Below are positions 37,882 through 50,485 of a stretch of DNA of 64,000 bases, one piece after another. Origin of the DNA: Numida meleagris (lineage: Eukaryota > Chordata > Aves > Galliformes > Numididae); the NCBI RefSeq assembly GCF_002078875.1, contig NC_034410.1, positions 80,668,240 to 80,732,239 of the forward strand, in the 5' to 3' direction. The first letter of the stretch is position 1, and each line of letters opens with the position of its first letter. The position numbers and the translations under genes are program-made. The notes under the pieces are model-generated. The model had not been told where the DNA came from. It made no database searches and saw nothing but the letters and a program-made list of their open reading frames with translations.

Positions 37882-37914
37882 GGAAAAAAAAAAATAAAAA
37901 AAAATAAAAAAAAA
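37882..37914. repeat. A-rich tract (A8-9 T)n
   Basis: Three A-runs separated by single T residues. Confidence 0.88.
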
Positions 37915-38713
37915 TTCAAGGATGCTCATATGACAGAATTATGTCAGAAAAGACAGAACACTGATAAGAGTAGGCAGAAGTCAATCTAACACAGAGATCC
38001 ATTATGTGCATAGAGTTATAGCTTTGCTGCCAGTAGCAGGGAGCTCCAGACAACAGAAAGTACAGTAACCCAAGGAATGTGGATGAATGACCGAAAGCAC
38101 TGCGAACAGTAGTTTATTACTTCTTTAATACTGTGCATCACTCCAATATTTTTGAACTAGGTTTCTGGGTCTCCCAGGGAAGGTAAACCCCAATGAAGAT
38201 AGCCTTTTCTTTAAATTCTTCCTTTTTTTGCCCTTCTACCTTGACCTGATTTTGGTCAAGATGACTGGATACCTGCCTTCTGCCAGTGGACATCTACTGT
38301 CAGCAAACATTATGGAATTAAACTAACTCAAGGGATTTTTTTTCTTTCTTTTTTTATTCCCTCCCTGAATGCATTGTGTTGAGAACATAAGCATCCCAGA
38401 ACAAATAGAAGAATAACCCATAACCAGCTTATGATATAAAATACATATAAATTGTTCTGTACTAGTCCATTGCAACTTCTGGCCTGAGCTCTATGCAGTT
38501 CAGCATGACCTTAGTTATATCAGGAAAATCTCAGATCAGCTGGTCTAAAAGATTATCCTCCCATAGTCAGCCACCTCAGTTCTTGATGTATTTTCCTTCA
38601 CTTAGTTTAGTCTGTCTAGGGTGGAAGGCTTTTTTTTTTTGCTTTAAGATAAATGCTCACGTAGACAAACCTAACAGATTTTGTTAGGTTTTGTGTCCTA
38701 CCAGGAATATAGC

Positions 38714-38762
38714 ATACATACAATAAAACAGTGAAACATACAATAAAACAGTGAAACATACA
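38714..38762. repeat. 20-bp tandem duplication
   Basis: CAATAAAACAGTGAAACATA occurs twice in perfect tandem (38721-38740, 38741-38760), with partial units at both edges. Confidence 0.92.
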
Positions 38763-40506
38763 AAAAATCATTCTTTCTGGCCACTACATATCGTTGTAGC
38801 ATGAAAAGGGAATATTTGATCATATTCTGACCTCTGTGCAACATGCAAGTCTCTTATTCAGAGAGTAACATCATGTGATAAGCATATGAAAATCAGAACA
38901 TGCTGGCTAAGCACATGCTTAACTTCAAAATTTCAGTCACAATCTCTCCGAACAAATTATTCTGTTAAGTTCTTCAGTGGAAAACTAATTTTTATTCTCT
39001 TGTTTCTTTCACACTTCTGATCAACAAAATCCTGTTATTTGTGAAAACTTCTAAGCAGATTGAGATCTTTCCTCTTTTGAAAATACAATATAGGTTAGCA
39101 TATATTTTGAAAAATGATCTACAGTTTGCATAAACTTTTTTTTTACTTTTTTCTTTTATGAACCATTTCTACTGTAGTATCCAATGAGAAATGTTAAAAT
39201 GCCAGTCAGACTGGCCATTAAATTACTCTTTGTATAGGAACTAGATATACCATGTAATTTCATCTTTTTGAATGGAAGATAGTGAGATAAAAATTTGGGA
39301 AGGAATTTTAGTTTTCCTAAAGATTTTCAAAGACTATGTCAGTCTGGTGTCGTTCTAATTCAAACACTCAAATATCAAGGAGTTATGTTAGTGGTTTCCT
39401 TTTTTTGTACTCTAATGTGAAACAAAATACTGCCATGATCTGCAGCTCTCAAGAGCTAACACTGAGATGATAATGAATGAAATTTGTTGAAGTTTGGTCT
39501 GTAAGAGTTTCCCGAAAGTGTCTGTTTTTCACAGGAAGATTACAATGATTAATGGAAAAACAGAAACTGAAATTTCACAACTTTGTGAAGTTTCTGTCTC
39601 ACAACAGCATGGAAACAGTGTCAGTAGTGTTGTATCACTGGTTTTGCTGAGAACAGACCCTGTTCTCTTTCATTTCTGTCCCTATCCCCTGATTTTTATG
39701 ACTACTACGACTTGTGCACCTCAGCCTCATGGTTAATCTGACAGCAGTAAGTGAAGGCAACACACTTATACTAGAAAGTAAAGTCTTTACAACTTCTTAA
39801 CTGAGTTCAAACCCCTGCTGCAAAGTTAATAGTTCATTTCAGATCTAAAAATAACTGCATTGTTTAATATGACCATGTCCCACCTAAAAATTGTTCATTT
39901 CTGTGTTGTATTACATTTTGTCTGAGAGAATAACCTTCACTGTTAAGATACAATAGCAGTAAGGTGTAATCATTTTTTACTTTTTTTTTCCTTGAATCTC
40001 CCTGCCATCCTACAGAGGTTTGTTTACTTTTTAACCCAACAATATGTTTTTGTTTCTTTCTTTCTTGCTTTGTTTGTTTGCTTATTTAAAGATGCAATAG
40101 TAAGTATTATTTTCATATGTTTAGACAACGCTCCGCCAGACAAAAAAGGAATAAAAAAATGGAAGATGACCTGGCTCTCTTTCTCTCCTGCCACATGTAG
40201 TGAGGGAAGACAGGAAAAGTATGAAGATAAAGGTTGAAACGAATAGACACAATCCTCCAAGGTATTCAGCATTCAGTGAAGTTGGTATGTACTATGTATA
40301 AACATACTTTAATCCAAACTGGAATATATCCTCTTCCTTTGACAGATGCAGAGGGAAAAAGTTCTTTTCTGGGTCTTCTTGCGGGGTGGGGAGAGCCCAG
40401 TCTAGGTGGTCTGAAGGAAACTGGCTCACCAAGCTTATTGCTAGTAGTAGAATATATCCCAACTTACAACTGAGTCATGCTCTTTCTTTACCAGTATTTT
40501 GTTCAA

Positions 40507-41044
40507 CAAATTGTCATGGTTTTGTGATTTTCGGTTATTGGTATTCCACATCATAACATCATGTAGTGGACATACCTAGTTCTCAGAAGAGAAGGACCAC
40601 TACAGTCCCCACGGTACTTTGCTCCTCTGTTACCATTTCCAGCCGGAGGGAAAAGATAAAAGCTCGCAGTATAAAAACTTGCAGATCACGAGACCTCGCC
40701 CCTTTTTCCGCCGTCTCTCGTCTTGGCAGCACCTCACTCTCCAGCCGTCTTATCATCGGTAGTAGAGTAAGGCCTACCTTGATTTTGGGACATTCTCTCT
40801 CTCTGTATTGGATTTATCAGATTAAATTGTAATTATATTGTATTATAGTGTGTTGTTTTGCATTCCAATATTTTATTTAGTAAATTAGTTTGTTTCTCCT
40901 CAGATTGTTGCCGCTGTTCTTTGCTCTCAGGGCCATCTCCCTACCCTTTTCCCCTTTCCCCTTTTCCCGGGACGTGGGCCCTTGGGTCCCCCGTCCCCTT
41001 TGTCACGGAATCGGGCCTAACGCCCGTAAACCGTTGACACAAAT
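40507..41044 (+). mobile_element. Solo ERV LTR with target-site duplication
   Basis: The LTR proper is 40512-41039 (528 bp), from TGTCATGGTTTTGTGATTTT to TAAACCGTTGACA. It is flanked by perfect CAAAT pentamers (40507-40511 and 41040-41044); a sixth matching A is ambiguous because the LTR also ends in A. A TATA-like box (CAGTATAAAAAC) lies at about 40667-40678, followed by a GC-rich R-like part and a GATTAAATTG polyadenylation-like motif near 40819. A C-rich and then GGGACGTGGGCC-containing U5-like part precedes the end. I recognise the 5' end as a widespread avian LTR but cannot assign a class: 5 bp would suggest ERVL, 6 bp ERVK. An 88-codon open frame inside is not a gene. Confidence 0.88.
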
Positions 41045-42545
41045 GTTGCAGCATTTCAGTTCCCTCTAATTTATATGTACTTCTTTTTCTTCCTAGACTG
41101 ATAATTAGATATTGGTATGACCATCTGCATTTCAGTTTTCTCTCACTAATACACTATATAGATGAAACAGTGCCATAGATCACAGACACAGAGAGAAATA
41201 ATAGAACTACAGAGGAGACTAAGATGCACTGGTTTATTTATATTTCTCCAGATAAGCTTAGAAAATGGTAATACAAACTTTCTCCAGGACAACAATAACA
41301 TCTTCCTGGAGAATCTTCCTTTTTATTTTCAGATTCTATTAGATGGTTCAGTGCCTCACGAAGTACGTGTGTCTAGCTATTCCATCTTTATTTTTACCTC
41401 TTTCATATTTATTAAATGACAAATACAAAAAGTAATAAGAATGTAATAAAAAATTAAAAAAATATAAAAGTATTTGGATAATGAAGGAACCGTATGGGAA
41501 AATGAAACATGCAACTAGTGGAGATTTTACCTGTTATCTTTACTGAATAAATATGTTGTTTGGCTGACTTCCTATAAATATTCTTATCAAGTCTTTTTAA
41601 AATAAATTGCTAACATAGATCTGTTCCATTTTGGTAGTTGTCCTGAATTTTTTCTGAAATATACTAACATTCTTAAGATATTTACTAAATTATCTAATAA
41701 GTCATAGGTTATTATCTTTCATTCTCTGCATTTCCTTGCTCTACATTTTTTTCCCCTCATAAATAGATACATGCAGGAATACATACAAACAGAAATAGAA
41801 ACCATAGGTTTAGAGAAAGTGAAACAATGTGCTTTGCATAGCGCCTAGAATTTTTTTTGTGGTTGTCTGTTTTTTTATTTGTTCACATCACCATCATTCA
41901 AAGTAGCCCCTGCAGACTCCCTGAAAAACTTCCTCTTAATGCTTATGAATTGTACCATTCTTGGACTCTGTATTGACCTAATATTCAACTCCATACTGTT
42001 TGTCCAAGAAGTAATCTTGCCTGAGCAATCAATCAGTTTGGCAGTAATACACAGAACAGGTCATCCCTACCATGTTCACGCCAGGATCCATGTAGTATCA
42101 TCACCAGTTTCTTGAATCAACAAATGATGATGCTCTCAGAGCCATTGTGAGAGTGGATGCCTTTGAGAGTTCTTAAAGTACCTAGTGACAGAGATATAAC
42201 TTCCCATCATTACTTGTGGATGTATGCCTGTGATAATAACTTTAGCATCTGGAAACCTGCCATCTCTCCCACGTGGTTGATAGTATCATTCTGTTGACAA
42301 TGTTGAACACTATGAAAGAGAATGGAGCTATGGAAAAAAGGGAGCTAACCTTCTACCAACTGGCAACTGAAGACCATCCTTCTGCATCTGTAAGCCTGTT
42401 ATCACTGTACAGACTAGTCAGCTTGTGACAAGATTTGAGTATCAGCCCAAATATTCTGACACCAAACCCCTTTTGAGTTTCAAAAAAAAGCAAATAAGCA
42501 AATGTAAGATTTTGCTTCTTGCTCATTACACTAGATCTGCATATT

Positions 42546-42564
42546 AAAAAAAAAAAAAAAAAAA
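42546..42564. repeat. Poly-A run (19 A)
   Basis: Simple A tract with no retroposed body recognised upstream. Confidence 0.88.
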
Positions 42565-43342
42565 GTACACTTTAAGTCCTTAAACCTGCAGTTCTGCACT
42601 ATATTTAGACATGCATTTTAGAACAGCTCTGCTCTTCACTGCAGTCATTAGGCTCAAATTCCCTGTTCACATTTGTCTGTTATTGAACTGATATCCCCAT
42701 TTTACCCAAACCAGAATCTTTCTGTCAGACAAGAGCAGAATAACATCAGGGCTTGGAGCTATTCCAGGAGTCATCTTTATGATTTATTATACCACAGTTA
42801 TTTCTTACTGCTTCAACTCAGTAATCAAATGAGTGAAGCAGCTGGACCAATGACAAGTATAAAGAACCTTATCCCACCATTCCCTCCCCTTTTAGAGCAG
42901 GGGAAAGTAAAAGGTATGTAAGTAAGCAATGTCTAAACTGCTACAGGTGCACGCGTAAGTGCATAATGCTAGGTGCTGTCAAGTGGCTGGAAAACTTAAT
43001 TTCTTTTTCTCTTGAGGAATGTTTACATTCACTGTTACTCTTTTCAAAACAAACAAACAAATAAATAAAATCAGCTTTAATTCCTATAACAAAATTTGAC
43101 TGTAAGACCAGTTTAGCAGAAACTGTGTATTTGTATGCTGACACCATTCTGTTGAATAATTAAGTAATCACAGTAGAACATAAAGAAATTTAGAGATGAG
43201 GTTCAGGGCGTATAGAGCCACATAATTTTTTGTGAAAATGATGCTATTGGAAGGACTTGTCTTGCTTATGCTTCTCTGTAAAATACACTGAAACAAAGAG
43301 AAGAAAAGGAAGAAAGAAGGAAGAAGAAAAGGAGAATTGTAT

Positions 43343-43366
43343 AATCACAGAACCATAGAATCACAG
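43343..43366 (-). mobile_element. CR1-like tail octamers
   Basis: AATCACAGAACCATAGAATCACAG reads as three octamers of the CR1 3' terminus in reverse complement. It follows a purine-rich tract (about 43290-43335). No further CR1 sequence continues to the right. Either a minimal, tail-only CR1 insertion or chance. Confidence 0.4.
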
Positions 43367-44028
43367 AAATGCAAATACATAATAGAGTGTCATTACACAA
43401 GTCACAGATCTGTGTTCCTCAAGAGAAAGACCATTAGAATTAGCAGCAAAAAAAAGCAACTGTGGTTCAAAACTACAGAAGTTTTGAAACTATTTTGTAT
43501 GTTGACAGACACAGCAACAGCTCTTGATATGCTCTGCCAGTGCTGCTGATGCTTCTCAGTAACAATGCATTTATAGAAGTGGTCCATTTATGTCTCCCCA
43601 GTGGTACTCAGACAGTGCAGCAATCTACTAGATCATCTATCCCTTTTCGATAATGAACTTCAACTTGTGCTGAACCAGTAATGAGTTAACTGATGAAACA
43701 GAGAAAGTTACTTGGAAAATAAATTTTAAAAAAAGGCTGACAGCAGGATAAGGATGAGGGCTTATATACAGTAATAGAGATAAAGAGACAAAAACAGTAG
43801 CTGAAAATTCATTATCATTATACTTCATGCCAGGACCATAAAAAATAGAAAGTCATGGGAGAAATATTTATGGTCATTCCAAAGATAAAGAAATGCTGGT
43901 GGAGGCACTACTAAAAATGGGAGTTGAAATAAATTTTTCTTAAAGTTATTTTTTAATTCTGTACTGATGGAAATTACTGATGCAACAATCAAAGCTGTTG
44001 GGGACAGAGGCAAAGTGTGAAATGATTC

Positions 44029-44937
44029 CGGTCACGAGTGGTGTTCCCCGGGGGTCGGCGCTGGGGCCTGTCCTCTTCAGTATCTTTATTGATGACCTCA
44101 GTGAGGGCATTGAGTGCACCCTCAGTCAGTTCGCAGACGACACCAAGCGGGCAGGAAGTGTCAGTGTGCCTGGGGGTAGCAAGGCCCTGCAGAGGGATCT
44201 GGACAGGCTGGATCGCTGGGCTGAAGCCAATGGGATGAGGTTCAACAAGACCAAGTGCCAGGTCCTGCACTTTGGCCACAACAACCCCAGACAACGCTAC
44301 AGGCTTGGAGCAGAGTGGTTGGAAGACTGTGTAGAGGAAAAGGACCTGTGGGTGTTGGTTGGTGCTCAGCTGAGCATGAGCCAGCAGTGTGCCCAGGTGG
44401 CCAAGAGGGCCAATGGCATCCTGGCTTGTATCAGAAATAGTGTTGGTTGCCAGTAGGAGTAGGGAAGTAATTTTCCCTCTGTCCTCAGCACTGGTGAGGC
44501 CGCACCTCAAATACCATGTCCAGTTTTGGGCCCCTCACTGCAAGAAAGACATTGAGGCCCTGGAGCGTGTTCAGAGGAGGGCGACGAAGCTGGTGAGGGG
44601 TCTGGAGCACAGGCCTTATGAGGAGCGGCTGAGGGAGCTGGGATTGTTCAGTCTGGAGAAGAGGAGGCTCAGGGGAGACCTTATCACGCTCTATAACTAC
44701 CTGAATGGTGGTTGTAGTGAGCTGGTGTTTGGCCACTTCTCTCTTGTAACTAGTGACAGGACGAGGGGGAATGGCCTCAAGTTGTGCCAGGGTAGATTCA
44801 GGCTGGACGTTAGGAAATACTACTTTTCTGAAAGAGTGGTCAGGCACTGGAATGGGCTGCCCAGGGAGGTGGTGGAGTCACCGTCTCTGGAGGTGTTCAA
44901 GGAACCTTTGGACATTGTGTTGAGGGACATGGTTTAG
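44029..44937 (+). pseudogene. CR1 ORF2 C-terminal half, one frameshift
   Basis: Codes for the C-terminal part of the CR1 reverse transcriptase. The first frame has [14 protein letters not shown] block (here [15 protein letters not shown]), the catalytic box FADDTK at 44130-44147, then [19 protein letters not shown] and [13 protein letters not shown], and ends NSVGCQ-stop at 44456. The next frame continues [50 protein letters not shown] and [12 protein letters not shown] short insertion around GTGTTGGTTGCCAG (44437-44453) explains the shift. The identical break is in the copy at 6281. The endonuclease and the reverse-transcriptase N-terminal part are missing through 5' truncation. Confidence 0.9.
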
Positions 44938-45024
44938 TGAGAACTATTGGTGATAGGTGGATGGTTGGACTGGGTTATGATCTTGTAGGTCTTTTCAAAC
45001 CTAGCTAATTCTATGACTCTATGA
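44029..45024 (+). mobile_element. CR1 LINE, best-preserved copy, 3' end intact
   Basis: Starts CCGGTCACGAGTGGTGTTCC inside the ORF2 reverse transcriptase, runs to the ORF2 stop near 44937, the 3' UTR (GGTGATAGGTGGATGGTTGG) and terminal octamers ATTCTATGACTCTATGA. Two long open frames (to 44456, and 44389-44937) together cover the remaining ORF2, broken by one frameshift. It is 5'-truncated as usual. The subfamily is that of 6281-6992 and of the tail at 54210-54305, with which it shares TTTAGTGAGAACTATTGGTG. The sequence from 42 bp after its end is duplicated at 54302-54867. Confidence 0.95.
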
Positions 45025-45065
45025 TAGTTTTAAAGTTTCACTCAAATTTGAAACTTTTTTTAAGG

Positions 45066-45631
45066 TTGTAATATATAGAGATACTATTATTGCTTCAGTG
45101 AAAAGAATATATTAGAATAATTACATTAATGCTAGATTAAAATTAGTCACAATAAGGATAGGTATTCCACATCAGAACAGTTAGTATCACATTTGTTAAG
45201 TCTGAGTTTAGTCTATATGAGTAAAATCATCTGCACTGAGTTACTAGATTTAATTGTTAATGATCACGCTTTCCATAAGCAGTACAATATCTTAATGTTA
45301 GGTCAACAACAGCTTTATGATTACTTATATCATTGTTGAAGCCAGAATACTTTCTGGTCACGTAGTCATTTCAATCTCTTTTTCATTGAGAAAACTTCTG
45401 AGGACTGTGCTTTTCTTTTTTCTTGCTTGAGGAAAAAAAAAGAAAATCACAAATCTTAGAGGTGACCTTCTGACAAGAGAATAAATTTGAAACATTTTGC
45501 TTTATAATATATACTGGAATTCATGCTGAAACCTCAACAGTAGTGTATACTGAAACTCTTTCTCTGGCAAGCTTTTGTAATAAACAAATAGTAGCGGAGT
45601 AGACACGCTACAATTTTGCAGACAAATGACA
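45066..45631 (+). repeat. 566-bp duplicated block, copy 1 (inverted copy at 54302-54867)
   Basis: From TTGTAATATATAGAGATACT to TTTGCAGACAAATGACA this segment is the reverse complement of 54302-54867. Both are 566 bp with no indel. I found only two differences by eye (CATTGAGAAA versus CACTGAGAAA, and TTCCATAAGC versus TTCCGTAAGC). The body is AT-rich unique sequence with no coding potential, CR1 or LTR motif. It begins 42 bp after the end of the CR1 at 44029-45024. Identity stops sharply at both edges. Confidence 0.95.
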
Positions 45632-46345
45632 AAAAGACTTTAGCATTTAGAAAATATAATATCCTAGATACCGTATCAATAACATGATGGAATACTACCT
45701 TGGATTAATGGGGAAGGGAAAATAGAAACGTGATAAAATGATTATTTTCTACCTGAAATATAATTTATCTTTGGGAATGCTTAGAATAAAAACTCAGCCA
45801 AGGGTTGCACTTGTTCTCATCTCTAGTTCTGTCTCATTAAACGAAGAAAGTAGTGCCATCTTTCCATACAATTTATGACAAAATATTTTATGCATTGACC
45901 ATCACTCTCGGTATTTTCTTCTAATTAGAGCATAAATTAGAGGACAGTTTGTACCAGTATATCCCAACAGCTGCAGGAAGGGTAACCTTCAGTCATCTAT
46001 AGCTGCAGGTGGTAGCCATTTTATATTGGCCTGATATCTTGTCAGTATACATTAACTTCCAAAATTATTTACCATCTGCCAAAGATTTTGTTTGAATTTT
46101 TCAATTGCTTTTGCATTTTTTTAAATAGGTTGGGAGGAGAAGTTGATTTATACACATTTGCCCCTGCAACTTGCATAGCGTTATAGAGGAAACAAAGAAA
46201 AGCAATATCTTAAAAGACTGAAATTCAAACAAATGTATGTGGATGATTTTTGTTGTTACAGAGGTAAACAATTTATTGTGCATGAGTTAACACACTAGTG
46301 AAGAAGATGATCTGCTAGCATGTGGATATATTATGACTTAGAAAT

Positions 46346-46371
46346 TGTTTCTTTTCTTTTCTTTTCTTTTC
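46346..46371. repeat. (TTTTC)n microsatellite
   Basis: Five tandem CTTTT units, pure pyrimidine. Confidence 0.92.
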
Positions 46372-48418
46372 AAATGGGTGTAATAGAAGTTATCCTTGCA
46401 TTTTCCTAGGGCTTCTGTAATCCTGATACAAGGCTTGTCCAGCTAGAGCTATAACAAAATGAAGGCCTATTAGTATTTTTCTTACTACTGAAGATTGCTA
46501 ATTACTAAATATTACATAATCATCTTCTTTAATTACCATATTGATTTTTTTTTAAGTTACTTAATAAGAAATATAAATGTATAGGTTATCTAAATAAGTG
46601 TTTGCAGTCCCAAATCAATGTCTAGTAACTGCAAATGTTAATATAGATTACATAGGAAATTAACTACAGTAACAAAATTAATTTTAACTGCCTCAGAAAT
46701 AATTGAGACAATCCAACAATATATTCAAAATGTGTTATTCCTAATATTTGAAAATGTTTTTATTTTTAGTTCTACAAATGTATTAGCTCTTACTGACTTT
46801 ACTTTTAAAGTTGCACAATGGATTAGAATACTAGTGAAAAGCAGGACATCTGTGTTCTTCTACAGAATTTTACTTGCATATTTTTTATGGAGCAGTGTAT
46901 CTTGTCCTAACAATCCCAGTATGATTTCAAATATGAAATTCAGAAGAAAATTCAATTCTTAATCTAATTCAATTACTGAAAAATACTTATGTTCTGAAAG
47001 TGCCATTTCTTTTCAGATGTTAATGTGTTAACATTCCAACTTAGCCTGCAAAGTGATCCCTTCAAAGTCCTTTTACAAGGTGAGACAATATTTTAAGTCC
47101 TAATTGAAGGTAGGATAGCACTAATCTAAATTCTGGACAAAATATCTAGCCACAAATGTCACTGCCCAAATAACTGTTAGTTTACAGCCCCTCTTGTATA
47201 TTTATATGCTTTAAAAATGCTTCTGACACAATCTTTTAAACAAGTACTCAGTGAAATGTAGAACACCAAAAAGAATGCATTAGATGACCCTGTCAGTATT
47301 TTTAATTAAGGTGATTAAACACTAAATTGCTGTATTGCTGTTACAAGACCTTTAATGATAATGTATTTCAACTTATATTTTATTTTTATTCTGTCTTATT
47401 TTAAATTTGTTATTTTTCAGTTAAAGAAAACAAAATAAATAAAAAATCAGTTGTATCTGTAGAAAAATAGCAAAACCACAAAACAAAACCAAAAAAATAT
47501 TTACTATCATACTGGAATAATGCAAATTTAAGTACTCTAAAAATGGTACAGACTTCAAGAAATTCAAGAACAAGAGTACAGACTTGGAATAATGTGATTT
47601 TAACACAAAATTTGTGGCTTTGGAGGTCCATCTATGTATTTAGAACTTTTTATATAATTGTGTAAGACATTTTTTTTGAAGGCTAACAGTATGTGTATCC
47701 TATTTGTGATATATATTTCTTTAAAATATGGATTTAAAGAACTGTCCTACTTTCTAATCCTGGGGTATGTGCAAAAGCACAGATAAGTATAAAAACTGTG
47801 AAAAAGTTTTCAGTTGTCACTTACTGAAAGATAAGTTGCCTGACCACATATCGTGGAACTGTTAATAACGTAAGCTATGTTCAAAAAAACTAAAGAGAAT
47901 GTTTTCATATCCCTTGGTAATTGACACCAGTGAGGATACAGTCTGTTGCCAGCAATGTGTCAAGGAGTTCTGATGCTCACTGAATCATATAAAAAAACAG
48001 AGTATGTTGGAAAGAATTTTTTTTTTTTTTGCATGGTAGAATAAAGAAGAAAGCAATTTTTTCAAAGATTTCAAGGAAATACTTGGATTTTTTATGTCAT
48101 TACAATATTCCACTGGGAGTTGTAGTTTGTATGTCTTCTGGTTCAATTCTTTCTCATAGGCCTGGTTTTCCATAAGTATATTTTCTGTCTTATACCATAA
48201 CACTTCTCTCCATGACAAAAGAGGTAATAACTTCAAAAGCCACAGTGTGTCATGAAAAATAACAATTCAGTGAAGAGAAAAGAGGGCAATATGGTCTGTG
48301 TGGTTTCCATAAACGAGTGCTAGAGAATATCTGCAGGTTTAAAATTTCAGGATAATATCAACAATCTCCAAAGAAAGAAAAGAGTGATCTGCGCAAGCAA
48401 AAATCATTGTTAAAAAGA

Positions 48419-48440
48419 AGAGAGAGAGAGAGAGAGAGAA
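48419..48440. repeat. (AG)n microsatellite
   Basis: About ten AG steps, continuing imperfectly into TGAGAGAG. Confidence 0.92.
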
Positions 48441-50463
48441 TGAGAGAGCTTTTGCTTTGGGGAACAAAATCAAATCCAAGAAAAATACAGAGGGCTTATG
48501 AAGAACTTCAGCCAGTTCTTGAAAACAAATAGGACAATTGACCTCACATCTCTTTTTTCCCCTCCTGGGATTAAAACCAACTCATTGGCTCAGCTCCATG
48601 GTAAACAATTTAATTTAACACTACGGAAAAACATCAAGCCAAAAGAAGAAGACTTACAGGAAATATATGCTAAGCTTTGGTTTTTGCACTGAGAAAGAGT
48701 GCACTTTGTTTCTGCAACTGCCCAGAGCAATCTTGGGCAGGGGAAATATGCCCATCCCAGAGAATGCAGTCATTTAGGTAGACAGGTGTAGAGAGTTACA
48801 CTAAGAAAGGCAACTGAAACAAAAACTTCTGCTTTGTTATCTACATGTAATTTCATTCTCACTATGTTTAGGCAAGATTACTTTGCTACAGGAATTATGA
48901 AACAGGTAATGCAGATAACAGATAAAACCTTATGTCTGTATGTCACATGAGAGAGGATCAGCTTCTTTCAGCATCACATTTGAACATGGATTTTTACTTG
49001 AGATATAGACTAGCCCTGCTACCACTGAGGACAGTGCCATTTTTTTAATAACCATAAAGAAAAGTAGATTATCCCGCTGAATGGACAGTTCTCATGCTCT
49101 TTCAAGAAGACAGCTAGTAAATCTGTCTCAGTTCCCTTTTTGTTTAATGACTAGTGTTTGTTTTTCTTCTCTTAGAAAATTGATCTCAGTCCAATCAAGC
49201 ATGAGAGGAGGACAGCTTCTCTATCCAATCCACAAACAATTAAGTCTACTTTGAGGGAAAGGGCAAATAATATCTTGCCTGACATTCATATCTCATGATC
49301 AAATAATGATAGAAAGAAATTAATTTTCAGGCTTCTTCAAGCAAGAAACCTACATCTGTCTTCATGGAGCATGAGTCAGAGTATGGTGAATATATCCATC
49401 AACACTTCAGGCTGTTGTTGGTCAGGCAGAACTTGAAGTGTGCAACGGAGGAATGTTTAATGTATTAGAAATGGTAGATAATGTAAGATATAGCAATAAT
49501 ATTTGCAAGGAAATTGACAAGCACAGAACTAACGTATACAATACACTTGAAAAGGGTCCACAGGTATGTTGAACTATTATCTACCATCTGTTGTGTTTTT
49601 TTGTGTGTTTTGAAAGCCCTAGAGGAAACCAATCCTTTCCTAAAATACTTTTGTCCATTTTTCATGTCCATTTTGTTTCTTTGTTCTATGTTAAAGTTAG
49701 ACTCTGGGGAGTAAGTATTTTACACTACATATCAAGGATGAAATATACAATTTCTTTTATAGACAGAGCTGACTAGCTTATCTTCTTGTGTGCAAGGCTG
49801 AAAATTTGACCTTTAGAAGGACATAAGTAGTTTTGAAAAAAACACTGCATATAGTAAAGAGAATAAAGCACCTGAGCAGCAGGTCTTTAGAAGCGTTCCA
49901 TTTTATCAGTAATAAGGGAACACTTGAATTATATCAGTGCAATTTTGGTAGAAGGTTGGGAAGATGGATTCAACTCCGTGTTCTCTTCCTGTCAGAGCTG
50001 TTGAAAAACTGCAGTAGCTTTTCACATGCAGATATCTGGAAAAGCAGAGCAAATGGATAAAGTTAAATACAGACATTGCAATAAGGAAGAACTAATGGCT
50101 GACTTAGAGAGGTTTAGATTCTTTCTCTTTCTTTTCATAGCAATATAAAAATGTCATACATTTTCCACCAAATGAGTAGATAGCTTGATCATTGATACTG
50201 TGCTTGTATTGCAATTTATAGTAGTGACAATAATTGCAATACAAATTACCTTATTATCGTATTACACTAATAGTTATAGCAACCAGAGAGAAAACATATT
50301 ATGATGGAATAAATCATGCTCTGGTAGTTTCTGTCTTGCAACTTGTATAAATTACTTAGACAGGATGTCAGACATTGAACTAAGTTTAGTTAAAGGGAAT
50401 CCTACTGTCCACAGTCCTGGACTACTGTCTTGTGCTAAATGCTCTCTTATAAAATTTGAATGT

Positions 50464-50485
50464 AAAATAAAAATAAAAATAAAAC
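50464..50485. repeat. (AAAAT)n microsatellite
   Basis: Four short ATAAA-type units. Confidence 0.85.

Larger units (their letters stand above)
32711..40506. other. AT-rich non-coding DNA, unique
   Basis: The longest stretch without an interspersed repeat. No coding exon or RNA gene recognised; only simple sequence at 37882-37914 and a 20-bp tandem duplication at 38714-38762. Parts near 34080-34600 are slightly less AT-rich but show nothing specific. Confidence 0.55.
41045..44028. other. AT-rich non-coding DNA
   Basis: No gene recognised. The stretch at 41880-42460 is somewhat less AT-rich with an open frame of 78 codons, but no motif stands out. It also holds a poly-A run (42546-42564), an AAAC/AAAT tract near 43047 and CR1-like octamers at 43343. 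Confidence 0.5.

Noticed and set aside
40566..40832. 88-codon open frame
   Set aside because: Lies entirely inside the solo LTR and spans its promoter-like and R-like parts.
41880..42460. Less AT-rich stretch that looked like a possible retroposed transcript
   Set aside because: Stops in all frames within about 80 codons, no recognised protein similarity and no repeat ends; the A-run at 42546 is too far away to be a convincing tail.
43989..44510. 173-codon open frame antisense to the CR1 ORF2
   Set aside because: A shadow of the real ORF2 reading on the plus strand, which carries the FADD box and other CR1 motifs.
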